DNA of 64,000 nucleotides from DATKQD01 sp050695655 (lineage in GTDB: Bacteria > Chloroflexota > JAJPGV01): assembly GCA_050695655.1 (NCBI GenBank), contig JBOGTU010000264.1, positions 1 to 64,000 of the forward strand, read 5' to 3'. The position numbers and the translations under genes were made by a program. The notes below the pieces were generated by a model that was not told where the DNA came from, did no database searches, and saw only the letters and a list, made by a program, of their open reading frames with translations. Of this stretch, positions 7,062-15,817 are shown piece after piece (the stretch's first letter is position 1; every line of letters starts with the position of its first letter).

Positions 7062-7328
7062 TTACGGCTTCTTGACCTTGGGCAGCACGTCGCCACCCAC
7101 CAGCTTCAAGGCATCGAACTTGCGGACGTTGGGCATGTTGAACAGGGCGCGCCGCACGCCCAACTCGCGCCCGCCGGCCAGCGTGCCAATAACCGTGCGG
7201 GCGCGATCCTCGAGGGGCGGCGCTGCTGCCTGTTCTCGAACGCCTATAGGCTGCTCGGTATCCTCAGCGAAGCTGAGGATACCGAGCAGGGTGCGCATTT
7301 GATGGGCCGCGGCTGATGAGGACAGCAT
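7062..7328 (-). pseudogene. C-terminal oxidoreductase fragment, possibly LLM (luciferase-like) family
   Basis: An 88-codon ORF. Only the last 40 residues look like a conserved domain: LGVRRALFNMPNV, then LKLVGGDVLPKVKK. These resemble the C-terminal strand and helix of luciferase-like F420/FMN-dependent oxidoreductases. The N-terminal half is low-quality sequence and contains a perfect 18-bp inverted repeat (7251-7289). Most of the gene seems to be missing, so I treat it as a remnant. Family assignment rests on a short segment and is tentative. Confidence 0.4.
7251..7289. repeat. Perfect 18-bp inverted repeat with 3-nt loop
   Basis: CTGCTCGGTATCCTCAGC (7251-7268) is followed by gaa and then its exact reverse complement (7272-7289). 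No T tract follows on either strand, so it is not a standard terminator. It lies within the decayed oxidoreductase fragment, suggesting an inserted hairpin or a deletion scar. Confidence 0.85.
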
Positions 7329-7381
7329 TCGCTCACCGCGTGCCTTTCTGGCCGACCAGTCCAGCGGGTGCCCGCCCAGGC

Positions 7382-9124
7382 CTACCCCGCCAGGGCCTTC
7401 TCGAGCTCGGTTCGGATGTCGTTTCCACCGCCCGTTTGCCAGTCTTTCACAAGCTGGCCCAGTGTACTGACGGCTGCCCGGCCGTAGATGATGCTGTTGA
7501 GGCCGTCCGTGAGCTTTTGATTGAGAACAGCTCCTTTCGTCGCCGCAGTTTGTGAATAGAGGCCCACGACAGGGCTGGGGACGCCGATGTCGAGGGCCGC
7601 TGAGGTCGCCTCGGAAGCCGCCTTCGCAAAGGCCGTCGAGTGCTGGTCGTAAAGCACATCCGCCGGCGCGCTGAGCTTCCAGATCGGGAAACTGGTGACC
7701 TCGGATTGTCCCTGCTTGGTAAGAACGGGGTCGCCGTTCTTGGCGTATGAGAAGTCCTTGTCTTGGACGCCAAAATTGAGGAGCTGGTTCTCCTGGCTGC
7801 CGAACGGGGCGACCATGAAGTCCAGGATCCCGAGCAATTCCTTAATGCGATCCGGCGATGCTTTCTTCAACACCGTCAGCGAGCTCGAAGTGTTGCCGAG
7901 CAGTGATACGCCCGGCTTTCCGTCGTAACCGAAGATCGGAACAATGGTGGGCTTAAAGTTGGGATCCTGGAGCACTGCCCGGTCCCAGGACAAGGCGTAG
8001 GCGTTGTAGCCATTCTGGTACATGATGACCTTGCCGGCATACCACTGCGCGACGGCGGTGGTGAGATTGAGGCTAGGCGAGTCAGGGTGCATCACGCCGG
8101 CGTCCCAGAGGCTCCGGACGAAGGCGACGGCTTCCTTGAATTCAGGGGTTTCGATGTCCTTGGTGAGCTTGCCGCCATCATTCCGCCAGTCGTTGGGTGT
8201 GCGGAAGACCTGCATGAACCAGCCCAGCGGGTTCCAGCTGTTGTAGCCGCTGCCCGTGCCTACCAGAGCGTACTGCGAGCCGGGCTTGGTGATCGCCTTG
8301 GCCCCCTTGAGGAAGTCGTCCTGGTTGGTGAAGCTGCTGAGGCCGGCGGCGTCCAGCACTTTGCCTTTGGCGAACATGGCCTGGCCCGTGATGCTCGCCG
8401 CCGGGACCGCGTACAGCTTCTTGTTGAACACGCCGTAGGGCCAGCGGAATGCTGGGAAGTTGGCCAGATTTGGGAAGGCCTTGATGGCGCTCCCACTCAA
8501 GTAGGGCGTCAGGTCGGCGCACGAGGTCTCCATGAACTGGGGCATGTTTTGCAGCGATGTGCCGATGACTGAGATGTAGAACATGTCGGGTAGAGCGCCG
8601 CCCGCCACCGTCGTCGTGAGCTTGGTGAGGTAGTCCGGAGCAGCCACTGCGTTCACGCTCAACGTGACGCCCAGCTGCTTGTTGACTTCCTGCCAGGCGG
8701 TGTTCTGACTCACCGGGGGTGGCGGCGCGCCGATGGTGAAGGTCATGGTCGATACCGGGCCTCCCTTGCCGGGCACGCTCTGGACCGATTTCACCAGGTT
8801 TTTGGGGTAGGTCCCATAGGCTGGTGGGAGGCCCTTGTCGTTGCCCGGGATGTCCGGCTTTGGTCCGTTGAAGGCGACGAACGTGGGCGTCGTGAAGGTC
8901 GATGCCGCCGCCGCTCCTGCGCTGGCGGGCGCCCCGCTCGCAGCCCCACTGGCGGTAACACTGGCAGACGAGGATGCCGGGGAGGCCGCGCTGCCGCAGG
9001 CCTCAAGCAACAGTGGCAACGCCACCGTGCTGGCCAGCGCTCCACCGGCACCCCACCTGATGAACTGGCGCCGGGAGACGCTTGCGCGTTTCTCCGCTGC
9101 GCCGAACCCTTCCTCGATAGACAT
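7382..9124 (-). CDS. ABC transporter solute-binding lipoprotein (family 1-like)
   Basis: A 580-residue extracytoplasmic binding protein. Residues 1-43 hold a combined Tat and lipoprotein signal: SRRQFIRWG at 17-25, a hydrophobic stretch, then the lipobox LLLEAC with Cys43. An Ala/Ser-rich linker follows. Sequence after that (SQNTAWQEVNKQLGVTL, VAGGALPDMFYI) resembles large oligosaccharide-type binding lipoproteins, and it is clearly paralogous to the protein at the right edge of the window. ATG 9124 is preceded by GGAG at about 10 nt; an upstream in-frame extension lacks a signal and is rejected. No permease or ATPase gene is adjacent. Confidence 0.88.
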   Translation of the reverse strand: MSIEEGFGAAEKRASVSRRQFIRWGAGGALASTVALPLLLEACGSAASPASSSASVTASGAASGAPASAGAAAASTFTTPTFVAFNGPKPDIPGNDKGLPPAYGTYPKNLVKSVQSVPGKGGPVSTMTFTIGAPPPPVSQNTAWQEVNKQLGVTLSVNAVAAPDYLTKLTTTVAGGALPDMFYISVIGTSLQNMPQFMETSCADLTPYLSGSAIKAFPNLANFPAFRWPYGVFNKKLYAVPAASITGQAMFAKGKVLDAAGLSSFTNQDDFLKGAKAITKPGSQYALVGTGSGYNSWNPLGWFMQVFRTPNDWRNDGGKLTKDIETPEFKEAVAFVRSLWDAGVMHPDSPSLNLTTAVAQWYAGKVIMYQNGYNAYALSWDRAVLQDPNFKPTIVPIFGYDGKPGVSLLGNTSSSLTVLKKASPDRIKELLGILDFMVAPFGSQENQLLNFGVQDKDFSYAKNGDPVLTKQGQSEVTSFPIWKLSAPADVLYDQHSTAFAKAASEATSAALDIGVPSPVVGLYSQTAATKGAVLNQKLTDGLNSIIYGRAAVSTLGQLVKDWQTGGGNDIRTELEKALAG

Positions 9125-9221
9125 AAGAGCGTGCTCCTGTGCTGGACTTCGGAGCATTATGCCATCGCGTCGCTTTGCTCGCAGGCACATGGGGACCGCG
9201 CCCGCAAGCCACATGGTCGCC

Positions 9222-9227
9222 TATACT
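9222..9227 (+). promoter_or_regulatory. -10 box upstream of Rieske oxygenase 1
   Basis: TATACT lies 63 nt before the ATG of the Rieske gene, in the divergent spacer with the binding-protein gene. It matches the -10 form seen at other genes here. No clear -35 element is visible. Confidence 0.35.
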
Positions 9228-9290
9228 GAGCTCCATTGACGCGGACGTGAGGGTTTGGGCGTCGATTCAAGGCTGGGCGAGGAGGCCAAG

Positions 9291-10625
9291 ATGTTAGCCA
9301 AAGAAGACAACCAGATGCTGACGCAAGTCGGCCCCGGGACGCCGATGAGCGAGCTCTTCCGCCGCTTTTGGCTGCCGGCAATGCTGTCCGATGAACTGCC
9401 GGGGCCGGACTGCACTCCGGCGCGCGTGCGGCTGCTGGGTGAGGACATGGTTGCCTTCCGTGATAGTTCCGGTCGCGTCGGGGTGGTTGACGCGTATTGC
9501 CCACACCGCAACGCGCCGCTGTTCTTCGGGCGGAACGAGGAAAACGGCCTGCGCTGTGTCTATCACGGCTGGAAGTTCGATGTGAGCGGCAAGTGTGTCG
9601 ACATGCCCAACTGCTGGGAAGGTGAGACCTTCAGGCAGAAGGTCAACATCACCTCGTATCCGGTCTGGGAAGGCGGCGGCATGGTCTGGCTGTACATGGG
9701 CCCGCCCGACCGCATTCCCCCCAAGCCAGGCTATGAATTCCTGGACGTGCCGCCCGAGAACCGTTACGTGCTTAAGTTCCTCGTCAACTGCAATTACATG
9801 CAGTCTCTGGAAAACGAGTTTGCCGAGAGCCATGCTGCCTTCCTGCATAGTACGCTTGGTACCGCGAGCACCGGATCCGGGTTCCGCGCCGTGACTGGCA
9901 CCGACGTCCGCCTGTCTCAGAAGCCTACCGATCCGGCGCGCGTGACGGTGCTGGATACCGACTTTGGTCAGGTGCTGGTTCGGAAGGGCGACAACACGCC
10001 CGATGGGAAAGAGGCCTACAGTGTCGGTACGCCGTTCTGGATGCCCTGCTTCTCCGCGGCCGGTGCACTCAATGCGCCGGGCGTGACGCCGCTTAACATC
10101 AAGGTTCCGGTGGATGACGATCACATGGTCTTCTTCCGTTATAAATGGAGCGAGAAGCCGCTCACAGCAAAGGCGCTGTTCGAAATGAAGCACGGCGGCG
10201 CAGAGTTTCCAGAGCTGATCCCTGGAACCTTTATGCCCCGGCAGAACAAGTCCAACGACTATGAGATCGACCGGGTGAAACAGCGCTTCTTCAACTACAG
10301 CGGCATCGTCAATACGCCGGTGCAGGACATCATGGTGGTGGAGAACCAGCGCGGGCCGGTCGCTGATCGGTCGCGTGAGGTGCTGGTCAGCACCGATAAG
10401 TACATCATCCAGGTGCGCCGGCGGATGCTCGACGCGGCCAAAGCGCTGAGTAGCGGCGTCGAACCCAAGGAGCCCTGGAACCCGCTGGCCTACCGCTTTC
10501 GTTCCGGCCGGGTCGAGGTGGCCCCAGGCACGTCTGTTGAGGACGCGGTCAAACCCTTGCTCGAACCCAGGCCGTTCCCAGAACAAGCTCCATCACGCGA
10601 GCGCGAGCTGGTGGCCGCCCGCTAA
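9291..10625 (+). CDS. Rieske non-heme iron oxygenase, alpha subunit (1)
   Basis: A 444-residue oxygenase component of a ring-hydroxylating or demethylating system, of the phthalate-4,5-dioxygenase-like type. The Rieske centre is C70-x-H72 and C89-x2-H92 (CPHRNAPLFF, then CVYHGWKFD). The catalytic domain follows, with likely Fe ligands in ENEFAESHAAFLHS near residue 180. Start ATG 9291 has GGAGG 7 nt upstream, which beats the in-frame ATG at 9255. It is the first of three paralogues in 8 kb, and no reductase, ferredoxin or beta subunit is nearby, so electrons must come from components encoded elsewhere. Substrate unknown. Confidence 0.9.
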   Translation: MLAKEDNQMLTQVGPGTPMSELFRRFWLPAMLSDELPGPDCTPARVRLLGEDMVAFRDSSGRVGVVDAYCPHRNAPLFFGRNEENGLRCVYHGWKFDVSGKCVDMPNCWEGETFRQKVNITSYPVWEGGGMVWLYMGPPDRIPPKPGYEFLDVPPENRYVLKFLVNCNYMQSLENEFAESHAAFLHSTLGTASTGSGFRAVTGTDVRLSQKPTDPARVTVLDTDFGQVLVRKGDNTPDGKEAYSVGTPFWMPCFSAAGALNAPGVTPLNIKVPVDDDHMVFFRYKWSEKPLTAKALFEMKHGGAEFPELIPGTFMPRQNKSNDYEIDRVKQRFFNYSGIVNTPVQDIMVVENQRGPVADRSREVLVSTDKYIIQVRRRMLDAAKALSSGVEPKEPWNPLAYRFRSGRVEVAPGTSVEDAVKPLLEPRPFPEQAPSRERELVAAR

Positions 10626-10800
10626 CCGCAACGTCGCGAGCGAAAACACCCCGGCCTGGAACTGCCGCGACAATTGTCGATGCGCCGCTGGACCGCCTGG
10701 CGTCGTGCCCGAGACAGCAGACTTCCCTGATGGGTGCAACCGGCCAAGAGCAGGTGGGCCTCGTAGCCGAGGGCTGAATCTGGTCGGGGTCGCCGGGCGC

Positions 10801-12012
10801 TCAGTGGCCCCAGAGTTCCTGAGTGGCGCGACGAGCGCCCTCGGCCAGCGCTCGGAATTTAGCCCACACCAGGTCTGGGTGGATTTTGGGCCCGAATACG
10901 CTCTGGGCAAAACCGCAGTCGGTGCCGGCAATCACATTCTCGCGGCCGACGAGGTTGGCCAATCGCACAATGCGCTGCCGAACCAGCTCCGGGTGCTCGA
11001 TGACGTCGTTGGTGTGGCCGACACAGCCGGGGATCAGCACTTTGCCGTCCGGCAGTTTGCGCTGCTTCCATATTTCCCACTCCCATTCATGCCGCGGGTT
11101 CTGATCGAATGACAGGCCTTGCGCCCTGACCTGCAGCAGCAGGTCAATGAAGTCGGGCAGGGCAGCATCTTCCGAATGGGGCCCACGGCCACCGCCATAG
11201 CACACGTGCAGCCGAATGCGGTCTTCCGGCAGCCCTTCCAACGCTTCGTTCAAGACCTCGACCAACAGCCCGAAGCGCTTCCGAAAGCTGGAAACGTCCA
11301 TGTCCAGGGCGTTGAACTTGGCGACGGGCGTATCGATCTGCAGTACCAGGCCGGCGTCCAGGATAGCCTTGTACTCGCCTCGGATAGCAGTGGCGCAGGC
11401 TCGCAGATACTCCTCTTGCGAGCGGTAGTACTCGACCTGACCTGGTTGGTAGCCCATGTTGTCCGGACCGACAGAAGGCAGAAATGCCTCCGCGACTGGC
11501 GTCTGCTCCAATGCCGCTTTCAGGTTGCGGATCTCCTGGTCGATGGGTCCCGTCCCTTTGTACGATATCGGCCCCACGCACACCGTGCGCACCTGGAGCG
11601 CCTTCGTGGCCTCGGGAGTTGACAGGTATTCGCGGCCTTCCCCCACAGCCTGCAGGCGAGCGCGCTCAGCGAGGTACGCATCGAACTCGCCTTTGGCTTG
11701 TTCGCGACCACCCAAGCCGCCGCCGGTGGGACCCGTTCGCGCGTAGGGCTGATCTTCAAGGCCAGCGAGACGCTCGGGCAGAAACGCGGTCCAGCCAAGA
11801 CGACCCTGCTCGCCATCGCTCACCACGTCGATGCCGCATTCGGCTTGCTTCTGCACCATCTCGGCCACCGCCGTCTTCACCCGAGCCGCGAACGCCTCCG
11901 CGTCGTATGACTGCCGGCCGGCCAGCCGGTCATCCCACATTTTCCTGAGGTCAATCGGCCGAGGCAGGCTGCTTACTTGCGTGGTTATGATGCGATCCGT
12001 GCTGCGCTTCAT
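10801..12012 (-). CDS. MetE-like (cobalamin-independent methionine synthase C-terminal fold) protein
   Basis: A 403-residue TIM-barrel protein of the UROD/MetE superfamily. Zinc-ligand candidates are the His-x-Cys of LHVCYGGGRGPH and the Cys in AGTDCGFAQ near the C-terminus, arranged as in MetE and coenzyme M alkyltransferases. There is no N-terminal MetE half, so it is not a full methionine synthase. It may transfer a methyl or alkyl group to or from a thiol in the catabolic pathway. The start MKRSTDRIITTQVSSLPRP is preceded by GAGAGAG. A second, frameshifted paralogue lies at 29820. Confidence 0.8.
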   Translation of the reverse strand: MKRSTDRIITTQVSSLPRPIDLRKMWDDRLAGRQSYDAEAFAARVKTAVAEMVQKQAECGIDVVSDGEQGRLGWTAFLPERLAGLEDQPYARTGPTGGGLGGREQAKGEFDAYLAERARLQAVGEGREYLSTPEATKALQVRTVCVGPISYKGTGPIDQEIRNLKAALEQTPVAEAFLPSVGPDNMGYQPGQVEYYRSQEEYLRACATAIRGEYKAILDAGLVLQIDTPVAKFNALDMDVSSFRKRFGLLVEVLNEALEGLPEDRIRLHVCYGGGRGPHSEDAALPDFIDLLLQVRAQGLSFDQNPRHEWEWEIWKQRKLPDGKVLIPGCVGHTNDVIEHPELVRQRIVRLANLVGRENVIAGTDCGFAQSVFGPKIHPDLVWAKFRALAEGARRATQELWGH

Positions 12013-12107
12013 ATCGCTCTCTCTATCGTTCGTGGGGATGTTGGGCGCGCTCATTGTAGGCCTTATGGATTCGACGTACTGGGGGAGAGCGCAAACCATG
12101 AGCCGCG

Positions 12108-12113
12108 TATACT
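12108..12113 (+). promoter_or_regulatory. -10 box of the alcohol dehydrogenase gene
   Basis: TATACT ends 8 nt before the ATG at 12122, and no ribosome-binding site is present. This predicts a leaderless or nearly leaderless transcript. Confidence 0.5.
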
Positions 12114-12121
12114 GGCGGCCC

Positions 12122-13168
12122 ATGAAGACGCGTGCTGCCATCTATGTGGAATCCGGCCAGCCGATCGTGATAGACGACGTCGAGTTGCCCGACCCGGGCC
12201 CTACCCAGGTGCTCGTGAAGCAGTTCGCCACCGGCGTGTGCCACTCCCAGCTGCATCAGCTGCACAACCCTGCCACCCGCACGCCGCTCTTGCTGGGCCA
12301 CGAGTCCACCGGCCTGGTCACAGCGCGCGGCTCGTTGGTCACACATGTCAAGGAAGGCGACCACGTGATGCTGACCTTTATGCTGCGCGATCCCCACGCG
12401 CACGTGGAAGTCCCCAAGGTGAAATACCGGGGACAGGAGATTCTGGCGCCGGCCGGCTCGAGCACCTGGGCCGAGGACGTCATTTTTGACCAGAACTTTG
12501 TCGTGCCGCTTGACCCGGAGGTGCCGACGGACGTCACGTCCGTCATTGGCTGCGCGGTCATGACTGGGTGTGGCGCCGCCCTCAATACGGCGGGGGTGCG
12601 CGCGGGCGACTCAGTGGCCGTGTTTGGCGTTGGGGGCGTCGGCCTCTGCATCGTGCAGGCTTGTGCCAACGCCAACTGCTACCCCATCATCGCGGTCGAC
12701 CTGGCGGATGACAAGCTCGACTACGCCGAGAAATTCGGCGCCACGCATGGGGTAAATGCCGCTCGTGAAAACGCGGTGGCCCGCATCAGGGAGCTGGCGG
12801 CGGGCGGCGCCGATTTCGCCTTTGACGCTATCGGCGTGCCGAGCACCATGGAGCAGCTTCTGCCGGCGGTCCGCCCCGGACAGCGCGGGCTCCGGCCGGA
12901 GGGCGGAACGGCCGTGCTCGTGGGCGTGCCGCGGGGCGAGCCGAAAATCCCGATGCGGGAGATATTCCAGGCCAAGGTGTACAAGGGCAGCGCCGGCGGG
13001 GGATCGCGCCCCGACCGGGACTTCCCAATGTATGTGCGCTGGTACAAGGCAGGCAAGCTGCCGTTGGATCTGCTGGTCACCAAGCGCTACAAGCTGGAGG
13101 AGGTGAACGAAGCGTGCGCGGCGCTGGCTCAGGGAGAAATTCTCGGCCGGGCGATTTTGGAGCTGTAA
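12122..13168 (+). CDS. Zinc-type alcohol dehydrogenase (MDR family)
   Basis: A 348-residue NAD(P)-dependent medium-chain dehydrogenase. Catalytic zinc ligands are visible: Cys in TGVCHSQLHQ near 40, His-Glu in LLGHESTG near 60 and Cys in VIGCAVMTGCG near 140. The cofactor motif GVGGVGL follows. The four-cysteine structural-zinc lobe usual for class III-type enzymes is missing; the corresponding segment (LRDPHAHVEVPKVKYRG) has none. The substrate is probably an alcohol or aldehyde intermediate of the surrounding catabolic genes. It is divergent from the MetE-like gene, with a leaderless-type promoter. Confidence 0.88.
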   Translation: MKTRAAIYVESGQPIVIDDVELPDPGPTQVLVKQFATGVCHSQLHQLHNPATRTPLLLGHESTGLVTARGSLVTHVKEGDHVMLTFMLRDPHAHVEVPKVKYRGQEILAPAGSSTWAEDVIFDQNFVVPLDPEVPTDVTSVIGCAVMTGCGAALNTAGVRAGDSVAVFGVGGVGLCIVQACANANCYPIIAVDLADDKLDYAEKFGATHGVNAARENAVARIRELAAGGADFAFDAIGVPSTMEQLLPAVRPGQRGLRPEGGTAVLVGVPRGEPKIPMREIFQAKVYKGSAGGGSRPDRDFPMYVRWYKAGKLPLDLLVTKRYKLEEVNEACAALAQGEILGRAILEL

Positions 13169-13235
13169 GCGTTTCTCAGGGATCGGATGGGTCCCGGCGC
13201 CGACCGGCCATCAACGCACGCGGGCCACGGGGCGA

Positions 13236-14285
13236 TTACTCGAACGCGAATTGCCGTAGGCCAGCCTCGTCCACGTCCAGGCCCAGGCCCGGCCTGTCCA
13301 ATAGCTCCAGCCGCCCATCCGAGGCCAGCCGCGGCACCTGCTGGAACAGCGGCTCGGCCCAGGGGATGTACTCAACCGTCAGCCCGTTTGGTACCGCCGC
13401 GATCAGATGCCCCAGCACCTCCGTGGCGAGATGGGGGACGATGGGCCGGCCGTACGCTTCGGCCAGGTGTGCCACCTTGAGCGCGCCGGTAAGCCCGAGG
13501 TCGAGATCGACCATCACAATATCCACGCCGCGGTGCTGCACCAGCTCCCGAAAAGGGGCGATGGCGCGGTAGCCCTCGCCCGCGCAGGTGCGGTAGGTCA
13601 GCGCCTCCGTCACTTGACGCAGCCCGTCGTAGTCTTCTTTGGGCACCGCGTCTTCGAGCCAGTAGGGCCGCAGCGGCACCAGCGCCCGCCCAATGGCAAT
13701 GGCCTCCTTCACGTCCCACAGCTGGGTGTTATCGACCATGATGTCGATGTCATCGCCCACCGCCTCGCGGAGCGTTCGCATGTGGGCGAGCGTGGGCTCG
13801 AGGCCCTTGCCGCGAGTGTGGAATTTCATGGCTCGAAAGCCATTTTTGACGTGCTCTTCCGCGTGTCGCGCGAGCGAGATGCTGTCCTGCTCCTCGATTC
13901 TCCAGCTGGCATAGCAGTTCACCCGGTTGTTGTAGCCGCCGAGCAGCCGGTAAACAGGCAGGCCGGCGACCTTGCCTTTGATGTCCCAGCAGGCCACGTC
14001 GATGGCACTGGCGGCCCGTTCCTGAAAGCCGGAGAGGGCACCGCTTCGGCGCGGCCACTTGGCGTAGAGGGCCTCCGTGTCCAACGGGTGCAGCCCGACG
14101 GCCTGCCGCGCATAGTCGCCCAGCACCTCGGCGAAGGCCTTCACCGCCGTTGCCCCGACCCGGCTTACATACGACACGCCGTCGATCCCTTCATCCGTCT
14201 GGAGCTGCAGGACGAAGTGAATCCCTGCCCGCCCCTCGTCGTAAGGTACCCGCGCGACGCGCACGCGGTGTCCAGTGATCTTCAT
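13236..14285 (-). CDS. Mandelate racemase/muconate lactonizing (enolase superfamily) enzyme
   Basis: A 349-residue protein with an N-terminal capping domain and a C-terminal barrel. Active-site candidates in order are the basic residues of MKFHTRGKG, the metal Asp in IMVDNTQLW, Glu in YWLEDAVPKEDYD, Glu in CAGEGYR and a terminal His in RPIVPHLATE. It abstracts a proton alpha to a carboxylate, typically for sugar-acid dehydration, racemisation or cycloisomerisation. The reaction cannot be fixed from sequence alone. GGAGG precedes the ATG at 14285. It is convergent with the alcohol dehydrogenase and divergent from Rieske gene 2. Confidence 0.85.
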   Translation of the reverse strand: MKITGHRVRVARVPYDEGRAGIHFVLQLQTDEGIDGVSYVSRVGATAVKAFAEVLGDYARQAVGLHPLDTEALYAKWPRRSGALSGFQERAASAIDVACWDIKGKVAGLPVYRLLGGYNNRVNCYASWRIEEQDSISLARHAEEHVKNGFRAMKFHTRGKGLEPTLAHMRTLREAVGDDIDIMVDNTQLWDVKEAIAIGRALVPLRPYWLEDAVPKEDYDGLRQVTEALTYRTCAGEGYRAIAPFRELVQHRGVDIVMVDLDLGLTGALKVAHLAEAYGRPIVPHLATEVLGHLIAAVPNGLTVEYIPWAEPLFQQVPRLASDGRLELLDRPGLGLDVDEAGLRQFAFE

Positions 14286-14381
14286 GCGAGCAACCTCCTG
14301 ACCACGTGCGATTATGCACGGGCACAGCTCTGCGGCGGGCCGGGCTTGACGGCAGGTCCGAAACGTGAAAACTACTTAGAT

Positions 14382-15740
14382 ATGCTGAGCCGCGAAGAGA
14401 ACGAGTACATCACCCACATTGGACCGGGCACGCCGATGGGAGACCTGTTTCGGCAGTACTGGCTGCCGGCAGGCCTATCCTCTGAAGTCGTCGCGGACGG
14501 CGAGCCGGTAAGGTTCATGCTCCTGGGCGAGCAGCTCATTGGCTTCCGTGACAGCAACGGCCAGGTTGGCCTCGTCCAGAATGCCTGTCCCCACCGCGGA
14601 GCATCGCTGTTCTTTGGACGCAATGAAGAGTGTGGTTTGCGCTGCGTGTACCACGGCTGGAAGTTTGACGTGTCGGGCGCGTGCGTGGACATGCCGAACG
14701 AGCCGGCGGAATCCAACTTCAAGCACAAGGTGAAGGCGACCGCGTATCCCTGTCGGGACCGAGGCGGCGTCATCTGGGCCTACATGGGTCCGCGTCCGAC
14801 GCCACCCGAACTCCCGGATTTCGAGGCGAACACGCTGGAAGGCTGCCAGGCGTTCGCGGCCATGCGTGACTCGAACTGGCTGCAGGCGCTGGAGGGCGAC
14901 ATCGACACCTGCCATACCGCCATCCTGCACAGCGGCGCCGTCCAGCCGGACGAAGTGCCGGATTGGGCCTTCGCGCACTTCATGGTTCGCAACCGGGCGC
15001 CGCGCTATGCCCTGACCGACCACCCCGCCGGCGCGACCTACACCGCCTATTGCGCAGCGCAGCCTGGCCACCTGTTCTACAGGCTGGGCCAGTACTACTT
15101 CCCCTGCTTCACATCACCGGCGCCGGGCCTGTTGGGCTACGAACGACGGGTGACGATGTGGGTTCCAATGGACGATGAACACGTCATGGTGTACAACCTG
15201 AACGCGCCGCGGACCGAGCCGGGTCAGGCGCCGCCACAGCGGCTGCGACCGAACCTTTTGCCCAATACGACGGACTGGTTTGGCCGCTTCCGGATGCCCA
15301 ACCAACCGGGAAACGACTACCTGATCGACCGCGCCATGCAGCGCGGCAACAAGGGCCCGAATGGCTACACAGGCATTGTCGGCGTGGGCCAGCAGGATGC
15401 CGCGATGCAGGGGAGCGGCAGCATGGGGGCTATCGTCGACCGGACCAAAGAGCGGCTCGGCACCAGCGACGCCATGATCATCCACGTGCGCCGGCTGCTC
15501 ATCCAAGCAGCGCGCACGCTGGCCGAGCAGGGCACGCCGCCGCCGGGCGTGGACCACCCGCGGGCCTACCGGTTGCGATCGGGCGGGGTCATCCTGAAGG
15601 AGGGCGAGGACTGGGTCGCGGCGACCGGCGACTTGCAGCGCGCCTATCTCGACCACGCTGGGCTTGATCTTCGCAACAACGCCCAAGGGTATGCGCGAGC
15701 GCTCGGCCGTTCGCCGGCCACGGGGGTGCCGAGGCCCTAA
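14382..15740 (+). CDS. Rieske non-heme iron oxygenase, alpha subunit (2)
   Basis: A 452-residue paralogue of the oxygenase at 9291. The Rieske centre is intact (CPHRGASLFF, then CVYHGWKFD), and the Fe-site region reads EGDIDTCHTAILHSG. The start MLSREENEYITHIGPGTPM aligns with the N-termini of the other two copies, so ATG 14382 was chosen although the frame is open far upstream; that upstream part is antisense to the enolase gene. No good ribosome site is visible. It lies 77 bp before the third Rieske gene and is probably co-transcribed with it. The reductase partner is not local. Confidence 0.9.
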   Translation: MLSREENEYITHIGPGTPMGDLFRQYWLPAGLSSEVVADGEPVRFMLLGEQLIGFRDSNGQVGLVQNACPHRGASLFFGRNEECGLRCVYHGWKFDVSGACVDMPNEPAESNFKHKVKATAYPCRDRGGVIWAYMGPRPTPPELPDFEANTLEGCQAFAAMRDSNWLQALEGDIDTCHTAILHSGAVQPDEVPDWAFAHFMVRNRAPRYALTDHPAGATYTAYCAAQPGHLFYRLGQYYFPCFTSPAPGLLGYERRVTMWVPMDDEHVMVYNLNAPRTEPGQAPPQRLRPNLLPNTTDWFGRFRMPNQPGNDYLIDRAMQRGNKGPNGYTGIVGVGQQDAAMQGSGSMGAIVDRTKERLGTSDAMIIHVRRLLIQAARTLAEQGTPPPGVDHPRAYRLRSGGVILKEGEDWVAATGDLQRAYLDHAGLDLRNNAQGYARALGRSPATGVPRP

Positions 15741-15817
15741 GCCGTGAATTGCCGGCAGTGTAGTGGCGACCCCATTCGGCTGGTCGGTCAGACAGCGCAG
15801 TTACTGGAGGACAAGGG

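Noticed and set aside
9294..10586. 430-codon minus-strand ORF opposite Rieske oxygenase 1
   Set aside because: It is a shadow of the real gene: His/Arg-rich, no motif, and exactly antisense to conserved Rieske sequence.
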